NCBI GenBank assembly: GCA_008360975.2
Contig: CM039184.1
Coordinates: 39,605,797 to 39,669,796 of the forward strand
DNA: 64,000 nucleotides
Direction: 5' to 3'
DNA from: Lichenostomus cassidix
Lineage: Eukaryota > Chordata > Aves > Passeriformes > Meliphagidae
The translations under genes and the position numbers were made by a program. Shown one piece after another: positions 12,866 through 23,610 of this stretch (the first letter of the stretch is position 1; the number at the start of each line of letters is the position of its first letter). The notes under the pieces are model-generated. The model saw nothing but the letters and a program-made list of their open reading frames with translations. It was not told the origin of the DNA and ran no database searches.

Positions 12866-13060
12866 CTCTATTTCCACGGACTGCATTGCTAAATCACATG
12901 GTGGTTTTAGTGCTTTTGGTCTTGTTGCATACCAGTAGGTTGTGAGAGCTGCAAAAGCACCGAAGCCCATCAGTGTATTTGTCGGAAGGGTGCGCACATA
13001 CTGTCTGACATCCCCAAGTTCTGGCATTCGTAGGTATCTAAACAACTCATGTGCTTGCAT
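12866..13060 (-). CDS. ACSL1: ACSL1 first coding exon (residues 1-65): membrane anchor
   Basis: This exon holds the start codon (13060 down to 13058) and 65 codons, ending in GAG followed by a GTAAG donor at 12865; it ends in phase 0. The protein begins MQAHELFRYLRMPELGDVR. A hydrophobic segment at about residues 26-45 (TNTLMGFGAFAALTTYWY), followed by basic and Pro-rich ATRPKALKPP, is the single N-terminal signal anchor that puts ACSL1 on the mitochondrial outer membrane and ER with the catalytic part in the cytosol. The start is supported by identity of residues 1-10 to the family and by G at -3 and A at -1 before the ATG. The exon probably extends upstream to 13093, where a pyrimidine-rich stretch and CAACAG give an acceptor, adding 33 nt of 5' UTR. 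Conservation with mammals looks near-complete, with only a few conservative changes. Confidence 0.97.
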
Positions 13061-13093
13061 TGCAGTTCACTGCAGTTGTTCCAATGCTGGAAT
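13061..13093 (-). other. ACSL1: ACSL1 5' UTR part of the start-codon exon
   Basis: This is 33 nt between a probable acceptor (CATACCAACAG, AG at 13095-13094, preceded by a run of seven T on the minus strand) and the ATG. There is no upstream ATG in this stretch. The acceptor choice is inference; an alternative is use of another AG nearer the ATG (for example within CCAG at about 13088). Confidence 0.6.
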
Positions 13094-13849
13094 CTGTTGG
13101 TATGAAAAAAAGTTGCACAAAAAAATGTGAAATCCCCTTTCAATTCACTGTTGCTGTAGGACAGTAACGTATGCTTTGTCCTACTGGCTTCCCACTCTCC
13201 AAATAACTTGATCTGCCACTAGGCAGGCAATATCTTTAGATATCTGTGCTGCAATTAAGTAAGCAAGCAATTATTAGTTCATACCCTGGAAAAATAGGTG
13301 TGGCTGAGAAGAGGGAATTTCTTCAGAGTTTTAGTATTGCTTTCAACAGAGACTGCATTCAATTTTTTTTTTAAAGCAGACCTTTAATAAAAGGAGAGCA
13401 TTTCACAAAGGTAGAATAGTTATTTGTAGAGTAGCTGTACTGTAAGATTGTTTAAACAGTTAATCATCAAGCAGGGAAGTCTGGGAAATGAAGGGCAGGG
13501 ACATATGTTATCTTGCCTGCATGTAACAGAGAGCATCCTAATCCTACAGTAGCATGGCAGAAGCAGGATTTTTCCTCTCCTAAATCCAGTAAAATAAACT
13601 CTTTTCTACTCTCCCTTCAGACATGCACAGAAAGGTCAGTACAGCAAGCTGCTTTCAAAGCCGATATCCTCCCATAGCTCCTCTATGGTACTTAGCAAGT
13701 TTCCTATTTCTCCCAGCACCACGCCAGCAATTTATCTCTGGTCATGAGGCAGACTAAAGCAGTGGCAAATGAGGCCCAAGGCAGCAGCACGCAGCAATAT
13801 AATCAAGCACAGGAAGCACATTTGATTTGTCACGTTCACACAGAAGGAA

Positions 13850-14200
13850 GAGCTGCAAGAGGCTGCTCCCCGCCAGCACTCACTGACACGGATATTCCAG
13901 AGCAAGAACCAGCTGCAGGAAAAAAAAAAAAAAAAATTGCAGTCAGCTCAGCTGGTGCTCTCCTCTCCAGCCAAGGTCTCCCGGGACGTCTGTCACATGC
14001 CAAAGCCCCCGGCCGATGCCCACTAGGTGAGAGGTGAGCGGGAGCAGCAGGCCTGCGAGGGGCCAATGGCAGCCGGCAGCGCTGAGCCCGCAGCGCTCAC
14101 CCCACCGCGCTCAAGGGCGCCCGCGGGCTCTGCCCGACAGCCGCACGGCCGCCCGACACCCACCGACGGCTGGCCACGCTTTCCTGCCTGCTCCAAGAGC
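13850..14200 (-). promoter_or_regulatory. ACSL1: Second GC-rich patch, candidate alternative ACSL1 promoter
   Basis: This CpG-containing block inside intron 1, about 1 kb upstream of the start-codon exon, is clearly richer in GC than the intron around it. It has a CCAAT box on the plus strand (GGCCAATGGC near 14,061-14,070) and a donor-like GGTGGG|GTGAGC on the minus strand (GT at 14100-14099). Mammalian ACSL1 uses several alternative untranslated first exons, so a second promoter here is plausible. There are also GTGAG donor-like sites on the plus strand near 14,026-14,040, so divergent antisense transcription is possible. Confidence 0.45.
14101..14200 (-). other. ACSL1: Candidate alternative noncoding first exon
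   Basis: This is the minus-strand segment upstream of the donor at 14100. It would splice over about 1 kb to the acceptor near 13094. The 5' limit is arbitrary and is not marked by any TATA element. Support is only the donor, the GC content and the position. Confidence 0.25.
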
Positions 14201-14929
14201 AAAGAGGTGGATTTACTTCAGTAATTTAGGTCCTAGCCCTTTCCTATAGACAACAGAATTAAACAAAGGTCCTAGAGAATGTCAAAAGATGTAGCTAATA
14301 GTAAAAGCATAGTGCGTAAGGAGCCACCGCTGCAGAATGGTGGCATACAAGACTCTGAAACCCGAACGGGCAGAATTATGCTTATTAGTTTTAAAACCAA
14401 CCGTACCCGGTTAAGGTCTCCTATTTCTACAGGAAAACCTGTAGTTTATAGTCTGACCTTGAAACCTTGACTGTTGCAATCAGTTATTCAACCATGCAAC
14501 ACAAGCGTGGTCTAGTTCACAAAAAGTCTAACCAGTATTTGGACAAGATTTGCTAGAGACAGCAAAACAGTAATAAAATTAGTTCAAAGGGCCCAAGGTT
14601 TCACAATGTTAGCAGGAGGGGCTGAAATAAGGTCATGGATGGGGGCAGTGTCAGGATGGAATCAAGTTCCATCTCTGGAACAGTCCTGGACCCATGTAGT
14701 GATCCCCAGCTTGCAGGCACTGCTCTGTCTCACTCACACTTTTCTGGCATAACCTTAGAGCACAAGGCTGCACAACCTCGACATGCACTGCAGGGCTGCT
14801 ACAAAAATGCCTTTTTGTTATTTGCATGGTGATATACAGCAGACTATAATCAAAATCCACAACACATCAGGCTGTAGTGATAGAAGGTGGATATGAACTG
14901 AATATATTAACAAGATCTTCACCTTCCCT

Positions 14930-14982
14930 TTTTAAAAAAAAAAAATCTTTTTAAAAAAGTTTAAAAACTTTTTAAAGTTACT
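14930..14982. repeat. A/T low-complexity stretch with nested inverted repeats
   Basis: A poly-A run is followed by alternating CTTTTTAAAAAAG and AAGTTTAAAAACTT-like pieces, ending in AACTTTTTAAAGTT. The A-tract phasing predicts bent DNA; nothing more can be claimed. Confidence 0.6.
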
Positions 14983-16250
14983 TAGGATTACCATGCTGTT
15001 CCTTTTTATGCACATAATCATGTTCATCAGCACTGCAGGTGTGAAAACTACTTCTGAAGTTTTACTATAGACAGTTGAACAGTAAGAATAAAAAAATCCC
15101 ATACACTAACAAGGAAGTCTGGACTTACAAGTTGATTTCACATATATCATAGACATCATGTTCTGAAACTAGACAAGGGGGGCAGGCTGTGATGTGTGTA
15201 AGGGCTAAGAACAAGCTTAGTTCTTTCCTCAAGCTCCACAATGAGCACTTTTGACTTTTAAAATTGCCTTCCTGGCTGCATTAGTCATGAAGTGTTCTGC
15301 ACACACACTATGATTTAGGAATGCAATGTAATTTGAATTACTCTTTCAAAAGGCTGTGGTACGTTTACAGGTAACAAGAACTGAACTAAATGTCATCATT
15401 TAATTGACACAACAGTCCCATTATAGTCAAGGATCTGTTATGACTTCAGCCTAGATGAAGAGATGCACATCTCTGCTTTTAATTTCTTTGACCAGTTGCT
15501 TTTATGGAAGACTGTAGCATAAAACTTTTCTTGAGCAGTTATACCACAAGTTATCAGGTATACAATGATACATTTTGCTGTTAATGTTTACATTGAGATA
15601 TTTGTTATTACACCTTCTGCTTCATCCACACAAAAAAACAAGGTGAGGACAGTCTCCTGCAAGACTAAGCAATTCCAAGCTTTAACACTGTCTGTTAAGT
15701 CCTATCAGCTCTTGTTTTCTTTATTTAAGGCAAAGCCAGTTGTAACAAGGAGAATAAATTCACATTCTTAACATATATGCCCATCAAGAAAAGAGGCTTC
15801 AATGCCTCCCAGCCTTCTTTGAGTCATCTCAGTATTTACTTGGCTCATGCTCCAACAACATCCAACACCCTAGGTTTTTATCATAACCAAGGTGAATGGT
15901 TTAGACTCTTTGAGATACAGAGATCTTCACAGTTGAGTTCACATCTGGTTTTCAGTTGTTTTCCTCATGGAAGGACACAGCTACGTTTGCTCACTCAAGA
16001 CAAGTAAAAAAGCCATGCTCTCAAATACTGGTCTTGCGACTCCTTCTTACCAGACAGGATCTGGACAAGGAACAGACTCAAACAAAGCCCCAGTGTGAGA
16101 CACAGGTGAAGACTCAAAGGAAGAAGATCCCAAATGAAAAGTACCAGTCTCTGATGCCCAGATTAGTACGGGTTGGGGGGGGTGGGTTGGAAGAGCAGAA
16201 TTGACATTTGAGGTCAAAAGCCCTTTTTTCTCAATGCAACCAATAGACCT

Positions 16251-16272
16251 TGGTCTTTTTTATAAAAGACCA
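16251..16272. repeat. Inverted repeat, 9-bp arms, 4-nt loop
   Basis: TGGTCTTTT, loop TTAT, then AAAAGACCA. It is a perfect small hairpin in ACSL1 intron 1. It is followed by a purine-rich stretch, not a U run that would suggest a Pol III stop. Confidence 0.85.
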
Positions 16273-16445
16273 GAGGGAAAGAGGTTTGATAATGAGGCAA
16301 AACTGCTTCAGAGATACCTATCTGTCTTGACCACCTCCAGAGAAACAGTTCCCTCAATGCAGCCCAAAAAGGCACCCCTCCGAACTCACTATATCAATTC
16401 GGCTAAGGAGTTCTCTAAGTTTCAGACAAAGCCAGCTCTCTCTGC

Positions 16446-16461
16446 TCACACACACACACAC
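16446..16461. repeat. (CA)n microsatellite
   Basis: About eight CA units. Confidence 0.9.
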
Positions 16462-17756
16462 CCTGCAGCACCCAAGACTCATTCTTTACAACACAGCCAG
16501 TATCTCAAGGCAACGACCCAAGTTGGCAGGGCTCTGCCGTTCTTTGCTGCTCCTACTCTCGGCGTACAATGGTCTATTTACAGTGGGCAGCAGCCTGCCT
16601 ATTGTCTATCCATAGCTAGACATCGTTCGAGTGCAACGGAAGAGAACAGGAGAGCAGCCGTCAGCTTCTGTATTGCAAAGAAAACAACCCCAAGAACCAA
16701 TGGCCTCTCTTTCTTGCTATTCTAATATTTAGATGAACAACACACTAACACTGGCATAAAGGCAGGTCCATCACATGGTGTAAAAGAGGCGGCTGTGTTA
16801 TTTCTACAGGCTCTTGCAGGGAGGAGAACTCTACAAGACAAGTTGCCTATCTCTTACTATGAGCATTGTGGCGCTAGGGTGTTTTCATTATGATATGCAG
16901 AAACAGGGAACCAGCCACCCACATACCTTTGAGTTGTCCTGACAGCTACCTGCCACTGCAGTTTGTTTTTTTCTTACTCTTACAGGTTACACTGCACAGC
17001 TCCCATGGATCTCCTTTTTTCCTTAAGCCTTTCTCCACTCAACCATTGAAAGAGCAAGCGCAGAATCATGTTCTAGCTCCTTTATTATGTATTTTAAAAA
17101 ATGGGTAGAACAAGTAGCTTTGGCTATTAACCAGAGAAATCCTTTTGTCTGAATAGAATACATAATCCTAATCTCAGAATGCATTTACAATCAGCTTAAA
17201 CTTCAGTCAGTCCAACCTGTCCTAGATACATGCTCCCACAACCCTCTCCGTGCTGGCCAGGCAGTCATTAGGGAGGTAACCTGGCAAACACCATCTTTCT
17301 GGGTTATTTGTGATGCTAGTTCTCAACTAGATCAACTCTTGTCTCAATGACCAGATAGCCATTAGTGCCCAGAAGCAAACATGACAGCACAGCTGAGAAA
17401 GGGAATGGACTAATGTAATACTACACATTAAGCACACAACTCTAAACACTGCATGTGAGTTCTCCCAGGATCTTCTGCCTGTCCTGCAGTCAGAGGGGAA
17501 CCTGACTGAGGTCTTGCAAACACCTGTGACATAGCCAAACCAGCCAGCAAGCAAACTACAACCACCTTCAAGATACAGCAAAGAAGCTTTGGTATTTGAG
17601 ACCTGAAGGAGAAAGCCCAGTTTAAACCCTGTATAATAAACAGGACAGCAAGATGCCTCGTGTGGTGTAGCCTATCATCTCATATATGACTCCTCAGGCA
17701 CAGAAGACTTTCCTGAAAAAACCAAATACATTGAACAGTCTAAACCACTACTGTGA

Positions 17757-17836
17757 CCTCCTCCACCACCCTCCACCTCATCCCCTGCCCCCTCCCCAAC
17801 AAAAAAAAAAAAAAAAACCAACAAAAAAACAAAAAC
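17757..17836. repeat. C-rich to A-rich low-complexity tract
   Basis: A pyrimidine/C-rich stretch (CCTCCACCACCCTCC type) runs into a long A run interrupted by C. It generates spurious open frames on both strands. Confidence 0.8.
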
Positions 17837-19592
17837 CAGAAACAAGTTATCATACCCAGCCAAGCATGAGAGCTATAAACCCTTCTTTTAAAGCAGTAAC
17901 AGATATATATACATTCCTGCAAGAGTAAAGAGGGAAGAACTAAAGAGCTGTTAATAAGGAAGACACCCCAGGCAGGAGGAACCACCAGGTATTTAATATT
18001 CATGCCTCACATCCAACTCCTCTTCAGCTCCCCTAGACAGGCTCTAAGCAACCATAGGGCATCATGCACTGGGGTGTAGGTTGCTTCTGCTGGTTCAGTT
18101 TCTCTTCCTGCATTTGGGACGAGACAGGACTGGAGTGAAACAGCCTACAAGCTGGATTCAGACCTATCAGTTAGGCCACAGTGATTTACTTCACAAACTG
18201 CAACCAAAGTTAAAGCTGCTGCTGCAACCTTTAAGGAGCACTAAATCTGAAACTGGTGTGTCAAGGCTCTGTTCACACCTAGCAGGAAAGTCACAAACCT
18301 GTCTTCAGACATCTGGCTGCAATTCCGTTGCAATCAAGTGGAACTCCACCTGGATTCTTGTCTCTCAGTGATGTCCGATAAGTAATCGGAGTGCACACTA
18401 GTGAGGTCACTAGAGTTTATTCAAGTTCAGGAGTTGAAACACATGACAAGAATCTGCTCAATGCCTTTTGTGCAATTACAGTCCTCCACCAACACTTGGT
18501 AACCCTGTGTATAAACAATTACCACTAAAAAACCTTTCAGAAAGTGATCGATTTAATTTACCTTTAATCCATGCCTATACACACACAGACCCTGTCACTA
18601 AGCAGTCTTATTGGTTTCTCATCTCCAAAACACAGCTAAGATGCTTACAAATATTTATTTTTCAGCCTACACTGCTATCCATTAGAATTGCATTCCTGCA
18701 ACTCTTGATTTGCAAGTACATCATGGCACTATTCTGCTAATCTAGCACCATTCCAAACACCATTTAGATGAAAATCACCCTACAGAACCCAACTGCTGCA
18801 AGCCAACAGCCTTCTTGTGGCCTAACAGTTTGAGTAGATCATACCAACTTATTAATTCTACTTCTCCCAGGAAAAGGCTCCTATTCAGAAAGCCCACTAT
18901 GCAATATCAAGCTAACACATGGTTCAAGGGCTCACTTTAGACTCTGTGAGGATAATTTTCTCACTTCTGATACCTGAAGTCTAGCAGAAGGCAACCTGGG
19001 TCAGGAACACTAAGCCCCACTGCATCACACTAGATAATGTTTACATCCAGCAGATCGTTACAAAAACCGTAACTCTTAACACTGTGAGACTGGAAGATCA
19101 GTAAGTACTCATGAGAAGCAATTGGTTCACTGAGTAACCTCCCAACACCAGCAGCACAAGAAACAGTATGACAAATACAGCAAACTTTTGACCTCAGGTA
19201 TTAAGGTAGGCCTGCATTTCCTCTGAGTCAGTGATAGTAAGCATTTTCTTCTTGCTTTCCTAGAAACTAATTCAACCTTACCAGGCTATTATTGCAGTCC
19301 AACTGCAGAAGCCAAACTTCCAAAACATGGCACATGCAGTATCAAACTAACCAAACAAATCAAACTAAAAAGCTTAAGAGTTCTGGGTTCAAGAACAGTA
19401 TTTCACACAAAAAGAGAGAAATCCTCTTCTGGAAACATCATGCACTTCTGCTATAGCCCTTAAATGGTTCAACTACAACTACAAAAAACTTTTTCCTCTA
19501 CTTCTCTATAAAACCATGCAAGCTGTCTTCAAGCAGTTTTGAGCAAACTAGCAGTACTACTTAGATTCAAATCATAACCAAAAAGTATTTTA

Positions 19593-19666
19593 CTATCGTA
19601 GAATGGTTTGGGTTGGAAAAGACCTTAAAGATTATCTAGCTCCAAACTCCCTGCCAGTTGCAGGGA
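19593..19666 (-). mobile_element. CR1 LINE 3' end fragment
   Basis: The plus strand reads TCGTAGAATGGTTTGGGTTG then GAAAAGACCTTAAAGATTATC, the reverse complement of the CR1 3' terminus. Only about 75 nt remain. It lies in ACSL1 intron 1, in the gene's sense orientation. Confidence 0.9.
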
Positions 19667-22043
19667 ATCATATTTTACCCTGTGTAGACAAGTAACTCTC
19701 ATCCTGAAAGGCAGCAAGAGAGAAGAAGCCTTATGTTATCAAGTGTCCTTGTTTCAGGAATCAGGTGGGATCTGCAGAAATGCAAGCCCCCCATCTGCAG
19801 ACAGGATTCAGCCTACAACGTGTAGAGGTCAATGCTGTACAGCAGAGCTACCCTGAGCCACACAGCATTGTAAACTCCTGCATGAAACCATTCACCAATG
19901 AACAAACCATCACCCTTCTTACTTATGAGGATTTCTAGGGAGTTACCACTGGTTATATTTACCACAGTGAAATATTTAATATATCTGAACTTGTAATTTA
20001 GCATAGCAGGGAATTACGATATGGCAGGCAGTCTATTCATAAGGCTACCAGAGGCCCAATTTATCAAGCAATGCATCCCTTGGCCCAAAACATCTCTCAT
20101 CTCTGCTACACGTTAAAAAAATTTCATACCATTAGTATTCTTCAGTCTACCCAGTTCTCTCAACCATATTACTGAGAAAAACAAAACATAAAACCCTACT
20201 ACTACCTTCTGTAGCTCACACTAGTAAAATTGCTGTTTTCTTGAAGGCAAAATAAAGAGAAAATAAAGCTTTTACTCTGCCGCACTGGAAAGCGACACAC
20301 ATAAAACAACCCACCCCTGTCTCCTCCCAAAAATCCCCTGAAGTATTCCTTTCTAGTGAAGCCATGTGGCAGGAGAACCACACTTTGCTCAAGAGATAGG
20401 CAAGTCACTTACCCACATAAGTATTTCAAAGTTGTCTTTCCTTCCATTTTAAATTGCTGGTTTTGTTTTTCTTCCACTACCAACCTTGTATTTGTCCTTG
20501 AAGCAAAAGGCTGCTTGGGGGTTTCCTTCTCAAACACTGAAGACTTATTTCAACCTCATGTTGTCCAAGTTGTAGTTGTAAAACAACATCTACCAAATTT
20601 AGAAGCTACCTTTGTAAATTCATTGTAATTATGCAGTCCTCAAACTAGGTTAGGGCTGTTTGTTCAAGACCTTGAATTGATAACACTACACACAACAGCT
20701 TCTTGTAATGACAGGCTTTAGATTTTTTCCATCAGCCATCTTTCAAACATTTCCCTATCCCAATACAAGCAAGCTACAGATCCTTTAACTTTAGAAAGGC
20801 AGTAACAGCAAGGTTCCGTGAGGAACTTCATGTATCAGGTTTTGCATTATTAATACTGCTATTGTTGCAAGAGGAAGAGAAAGGTATTTTTCAGTAAACT
20901 CGACGCCCTCTTATATTCAATTTCTTGATCCAAGAAATCTGATCCAAATCCTGGGCCTGAGAAATCTCAGCTTGCGAGTTTGAGAGCACGTTCCAAAGCA
21001 AAAAGACAAATATAAACTCTCCTGATCAGGCTCAGGAGACTGTATGATTCCCTGTAAAACACGTGGATGAAAAAGGAAATCTATTAACACCACATGGAAT
21101 TCTTTCCTATCACAGAACCTGACCATCATATCTCAGATGCTAACCCAAGTGAGGCATACATTTAGATTACCAAGTCCAAGAGGGTGTCCATAATACTCCA
21201 GACAGCTCACAGACGTGCCCTTTAGAAATTTAGAAGGCTGCAAGTGTTGCAATTCCTGTTCAACAGGAACAAGAAACGTATGCATCCTAGAACAAAAGCG
21301 TCGTGTAACCAGGCTAAATCTCTGTGCTGTAGCACTGCAAATCCTACCTAGCAGCAGAGGAGGCCTGCAAAGTCAAAGCCACTCAACCTTCCATTTTAGG
21401 CCAGTTTGGCTCACGCTGCATTTCCATACGCACTCTAAACTGATTAAAAAGAAGAAGAAAAAAAAAAAATGCTGCTTCAAGTCCACGTTGCATTCGTGTC
21501 CGAAAGAACAACCAACTAGAAGGCAAAGTCCCGCAGCCAAACAAACGTGAACCCCCGGGGTAAGTAGGCAGCACCACGCTGCCCTGCTCCGCTACCTGCT
21601 GCTCGGCCCGACCGAGCTGCTCTCCCCGCGCCAGGCCGGGCCGAGCCGAGCCGGGCTGGAGGGCAGCGCCGGCGCCGAACAATGCCCGGCCAGCCCGAGC
21701 TGCCGCAGCGCCGGCGGGAGGCCGGAGACAGCCAGCTACGCTTTCCTCAAGGCTTTTGTAAGAGGAGAAGCCGAGCCGGCTCCGGGGCACGCTGACCCCA
21801 CTGCGGGGCGGCAAGGAAAGCCCCGCGGCCCCGCAGAGGCAGCCCGCAGGGACCGGCGGTGGGATAGCACGGGACCGCCCGGCCCCGCGGTGACAGCCGC
21901 CGCGCAGACCGCCCCAGCCCCGCGGCGGCCGCTCCGGCAGGCCCAGCCGCCTCCATCGGCGGGGCGTCCCTGACGGCCCCCGGCCCCTCAGCGCGGCCGG
22001 CTCCGCGGCCCCGGCGGCAGCGGCGACCCCGAACCCCGCTCAC

Positions 22044-22070
22044 CTCCCGGCGGCAGCAGCGACCACGGCT
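22044..22070 (-). other. ACSL1: Putative noncoding ACSL1 exon 1
   Basis: The stretch begins at the estimated start site downstream of TTAAATA and ends at a good donor (GAG|GTGAGC). It is untranslated, since the ATG is in the next exon, 8.95 kb away. The 5' end is an estimate; initiation further upstream in the island would make the exon longer. Transcript data would decide. Confidence 0.45.
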
Positions 22071-22094
22071 GTACGCGGCTCCTCGGCGCCGCCC

Positions 22095-22101
22095 TATTTA
22101 A
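22095..22101 (-). promoter_or_regulatory. TATA-like element
   Basis: TTAAATA on the minus strand inside very GC-rich DNA stands out. If used, initiation would fall at about 22,065-22,072. A single AT-rich heptamer is weak evidence on its own. Confidence 0.4.
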
Positions 22102-22275
22102 GCCGAGCACGGCGGGAGCGGCGTGTGCGTGTGCCGAGCCCGCCTCCGCCTCCGCCTCTCCGCGCCGCCCGGCGGGCACTGGGGCCGGGCCTTGCGCGCT
22201 TCTGCCTCCGGTTCCTAGCTAGCCCTGTCCCTCCCCCTGCCCACAGTAACGCGCACAAACCGGCGGGGAGGGCCG

Positions 22276-22584
22276 TGCAAATTCTGTGTTGTGCGGGGCA
22301 CAAATGGCAGCGATGCACAGGGAGCTGAGGGGAGCACTGGCACCACTGCCACTTAACACCTTACAGGTCTGAGGTGACAACTTGCAAAAGAAGGGCTTTC
22401 TTACGGCTTCCAAAACCACATCTACGTCCCCTAAAAGGACGTGTTTCAGTATGAAGGTGTTGGAAGAGGACAACGACCTTGCTGCAATTTATTGCTTACC
22501 TCTGCTGAACTTTTTTGTGAGGTGCTGTGAATTTGAGAGGCATCTTGAGGTGGCTGGGGCTTTATCAGGACCCCTGATAGTTAT
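22276..22584. other. Upstream flank of the CpG island
   Basis: GC falls back to background. No gene or repeat is recognised up to the CR1 element; it may contain distal ACSL1 promoter elements. Confidence 0.5.
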
Positions 22585-23405
22585 CACGGAATCATAGAAT
22601 GCTTTGTGTTGGAAGAACCCTCAATGATCATCTAGTTCCAATGCTTCTGCCATGGGCAGGGACACCTTTCACTACACTAGGTTGCTCAAAGCCTCATGCA
22701 ACCTGACCTTGAACATTTCCAGGAATGTGGAATCCACAGCTTTGCCAGGCAACCTGTTCTGGTGTCTCATCACTCTCACAGCAAGGAGTTTCTTCTTCAC
22801 ATCCAATCTAAACCCACCTTCTTTCAGTTTAAAGCCATAACCCCTTTTCCCATCACTAAATGCACTTGTAAAAAGTCTCTCCAGCTCTCCTGCAGACCCC
22901 GCACCCCCACTTCAGATACTGGAAGGCTGCTATAATGTTTCCTCAGAGCCTCCTCTGAGCTAAGAAACCCCAACTACTTCAGTCTGTCTTCACAGGAGAG
23001 GTGCTTCTGATCATCTTCATGGCCGTCCTCTGGACCTGCTTGAGGAAGTCCATGTCCTTCTTGTGTTGGGGACCCCAGAACTGGATGCCGTATTCCAGAT
23101 GGGGTCTCATGAGAACAGAATGGAGGGGCAGAATCACCTCCCACACCCTGCTGGCTGCACTCCTTTTGATGCAGCCCAGGACATGTTTGGCTTTCTGGGC
23201 TGCAAGTGCACATGGCCAGCTCCTGTCCAGACTTTCATCCACCAACACTCGCAAGTTCTTCTCCCCAGTGCTGCACCTCAATCCATTCTCTGCCCAGCCT
23301 GTATTCAGGACCTTCCACCTGGCCTTGTTGAGCTCTGTGAGGTTCACATGGCCCCACTTCTCAAGTCTGTCCAGGTCCCTCTGGATGGCACTTAAGTTAC
23401 CTCAG
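22585..23405 (-). mobile_element. CR1 LINE, 5'-truncated, with ORF2 end
   Basis: This is the best-preserved CR1 in the window, about 0.8 kb. Its 3' terminus is at 22,585 (plus strand reads ATCATAGAATGCTTTGTGTT) and the body extends to about 23,405. On the minus strand 23,347-22,979 encodes an uninterrupted stretch of about 120 codons matching the C-terminal end of the CR1 ORF2 reverse transcriptase polyprotein, with features such as LRVLVDESLD, CALAAQKAKHVLGCIKRS, EVILPLHSVLMRPHLEYG and QFWGPQHKKDMD. The 3' UTR-like part follows. The 5' end is missing, as is usual for CR1. It lies only 0.5 kb upstream of the ACSL1 island. Confidence 0.93.
22979..23347 (-). pseudogene. CR1 ORF2 C-terminal remnant
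   Basis: This open stretch is the tail of a LINE ORF2 (the region after the reverse transcriptase catalytic core). The catalytic YADD-type motif and the endonuclease are absent, so it cannot be functional. It has no promoter of its own. The frame is intact, so the copy is either not very old or lucky. Confidence 0.85.
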
Positions 23406-23571
23406 TTGGTTTTGGTTTGGCCGTGTGCTGCATCAGTCCATTAGACCCATAAATCATCAACCCACATGTCAAAGTCCCACTGTGTTGCACATACTGCATT
23501 GCCATCATTTTTCTGTGTTTCCTGGGTATTGAGTTAAGTGTGTGTAGGGGTGTTAAGGCTTTACACTTTCA

Positions 23572-23610
23572 TATGTGTATATATATATATGTGTGTGTAT
23601 ATATATATAG
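23572..23610. repeat. Compound (TA)n/(TG)n microsatellite
   Basis: Alternating TATATA and GTGTGT blocks, purine-pyrimidine alternating throughout, so a potential Z-DNA former and likely polymorphic. Confidence 0.9.

Larger units (their letters stand above)
13094..22043 (-). other. ACSL1: ACSL1 intron 1 (about 8.95 kb)
   Basis: This is the large first intron, mostly single-copy AT-rich sequence. It contains the GC-rich patch at 13,850-14,200, an AT-rich stretch with nested inverted repeats at 14,930-14,980, a CA run at 16,446-16,461, a hairpin at 16,251-16,272, a poly-A run at about 17,803-17,817 and a short CR1 3' end at 19,593-19,666. No coding exon on either strand was recognised. Confidence 0.8.
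1..22070 (-). other. ACSL1: ACSL1 gene, 5' part (promoter to intron 7)
   Basis: Long-chain-fatty-acid-CoA ligase 1 activates free long-chain fatty acids: ATP plus fatty acid plus CoA gives acyl-CoA, AMP and pyrophosphate. It acts on the outer mitochondrial membrane and ER and feeds beta-oxidation and lipid synthesis (family knowledge). Six coding exons on the minus strand, each bounded by AG and GT, join without a frame break into 253 residues that align by eye with remembered mammalian ACSL1 at matching lengths. Landmarks are the start MQAHELFRY, the stretch LPTNTLMGFGAFAALTT, the block GPCLG...QPYEW, GIFSQNRPEWVIIEQGC and LVERGKKCGVE. The gene continues past position 1: the AMP-binding P-loop (TSGTTG...KG type) is not in the window. 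Paralogues ACSL5 and ACSL6 share the fold, but the N-terminal 65 residues are specific to ACSL1. The first exon is noncoding and less certain than the coding exons. Confidence 0.96.
21540..22275 (-). promoter_or_regulatory. ACSL1: CpG island, likely main ACSL1 promoter
   Basis: GC content and CpG density rise abruptly at about 21,540 and fall again near 22,275, in contrast to AT-rich DNA on both sides. On the minus strand a TATA-like TTAAATA lies at 22101-22095, followed about 50 nt later by a donor-like GGGAG|GTGAGC (GT at 22043). This would give transcription from about 22,070 toward lower coordinates, as required for ACSL1. GC boxes such as GGGGCGG (21805-21811) lie in the island. CpG-island promoters with weak TATA elements are common for metabolic genes. 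The island could also fire divergently on the plus strand; no plus-strand gene was found. Confidence 0.8.

Noticed and set aside
16201..16725. Longest open frame in the window (174 codons, plus strand)
   Set aside because: It lies antisense in ACSL1 intron 1, lacks an ATG at its start, has low-complexity His/Thr stretches from a CA repeat and shows no recognisable domain.
21383..22318. Several Ala/Gly/Arg/Pro-rich open frames on the minus strand
   Set aside because: They are caused by the scarcity of stop codons in the CpG island. No domain or homology is recognised, and the region fits promoter and 5' UTR.
23001..23444. Plus-strand open frame of 147 codons
   Set aside because: It is the antisense shadow of the CR1 ORF2 remnant.
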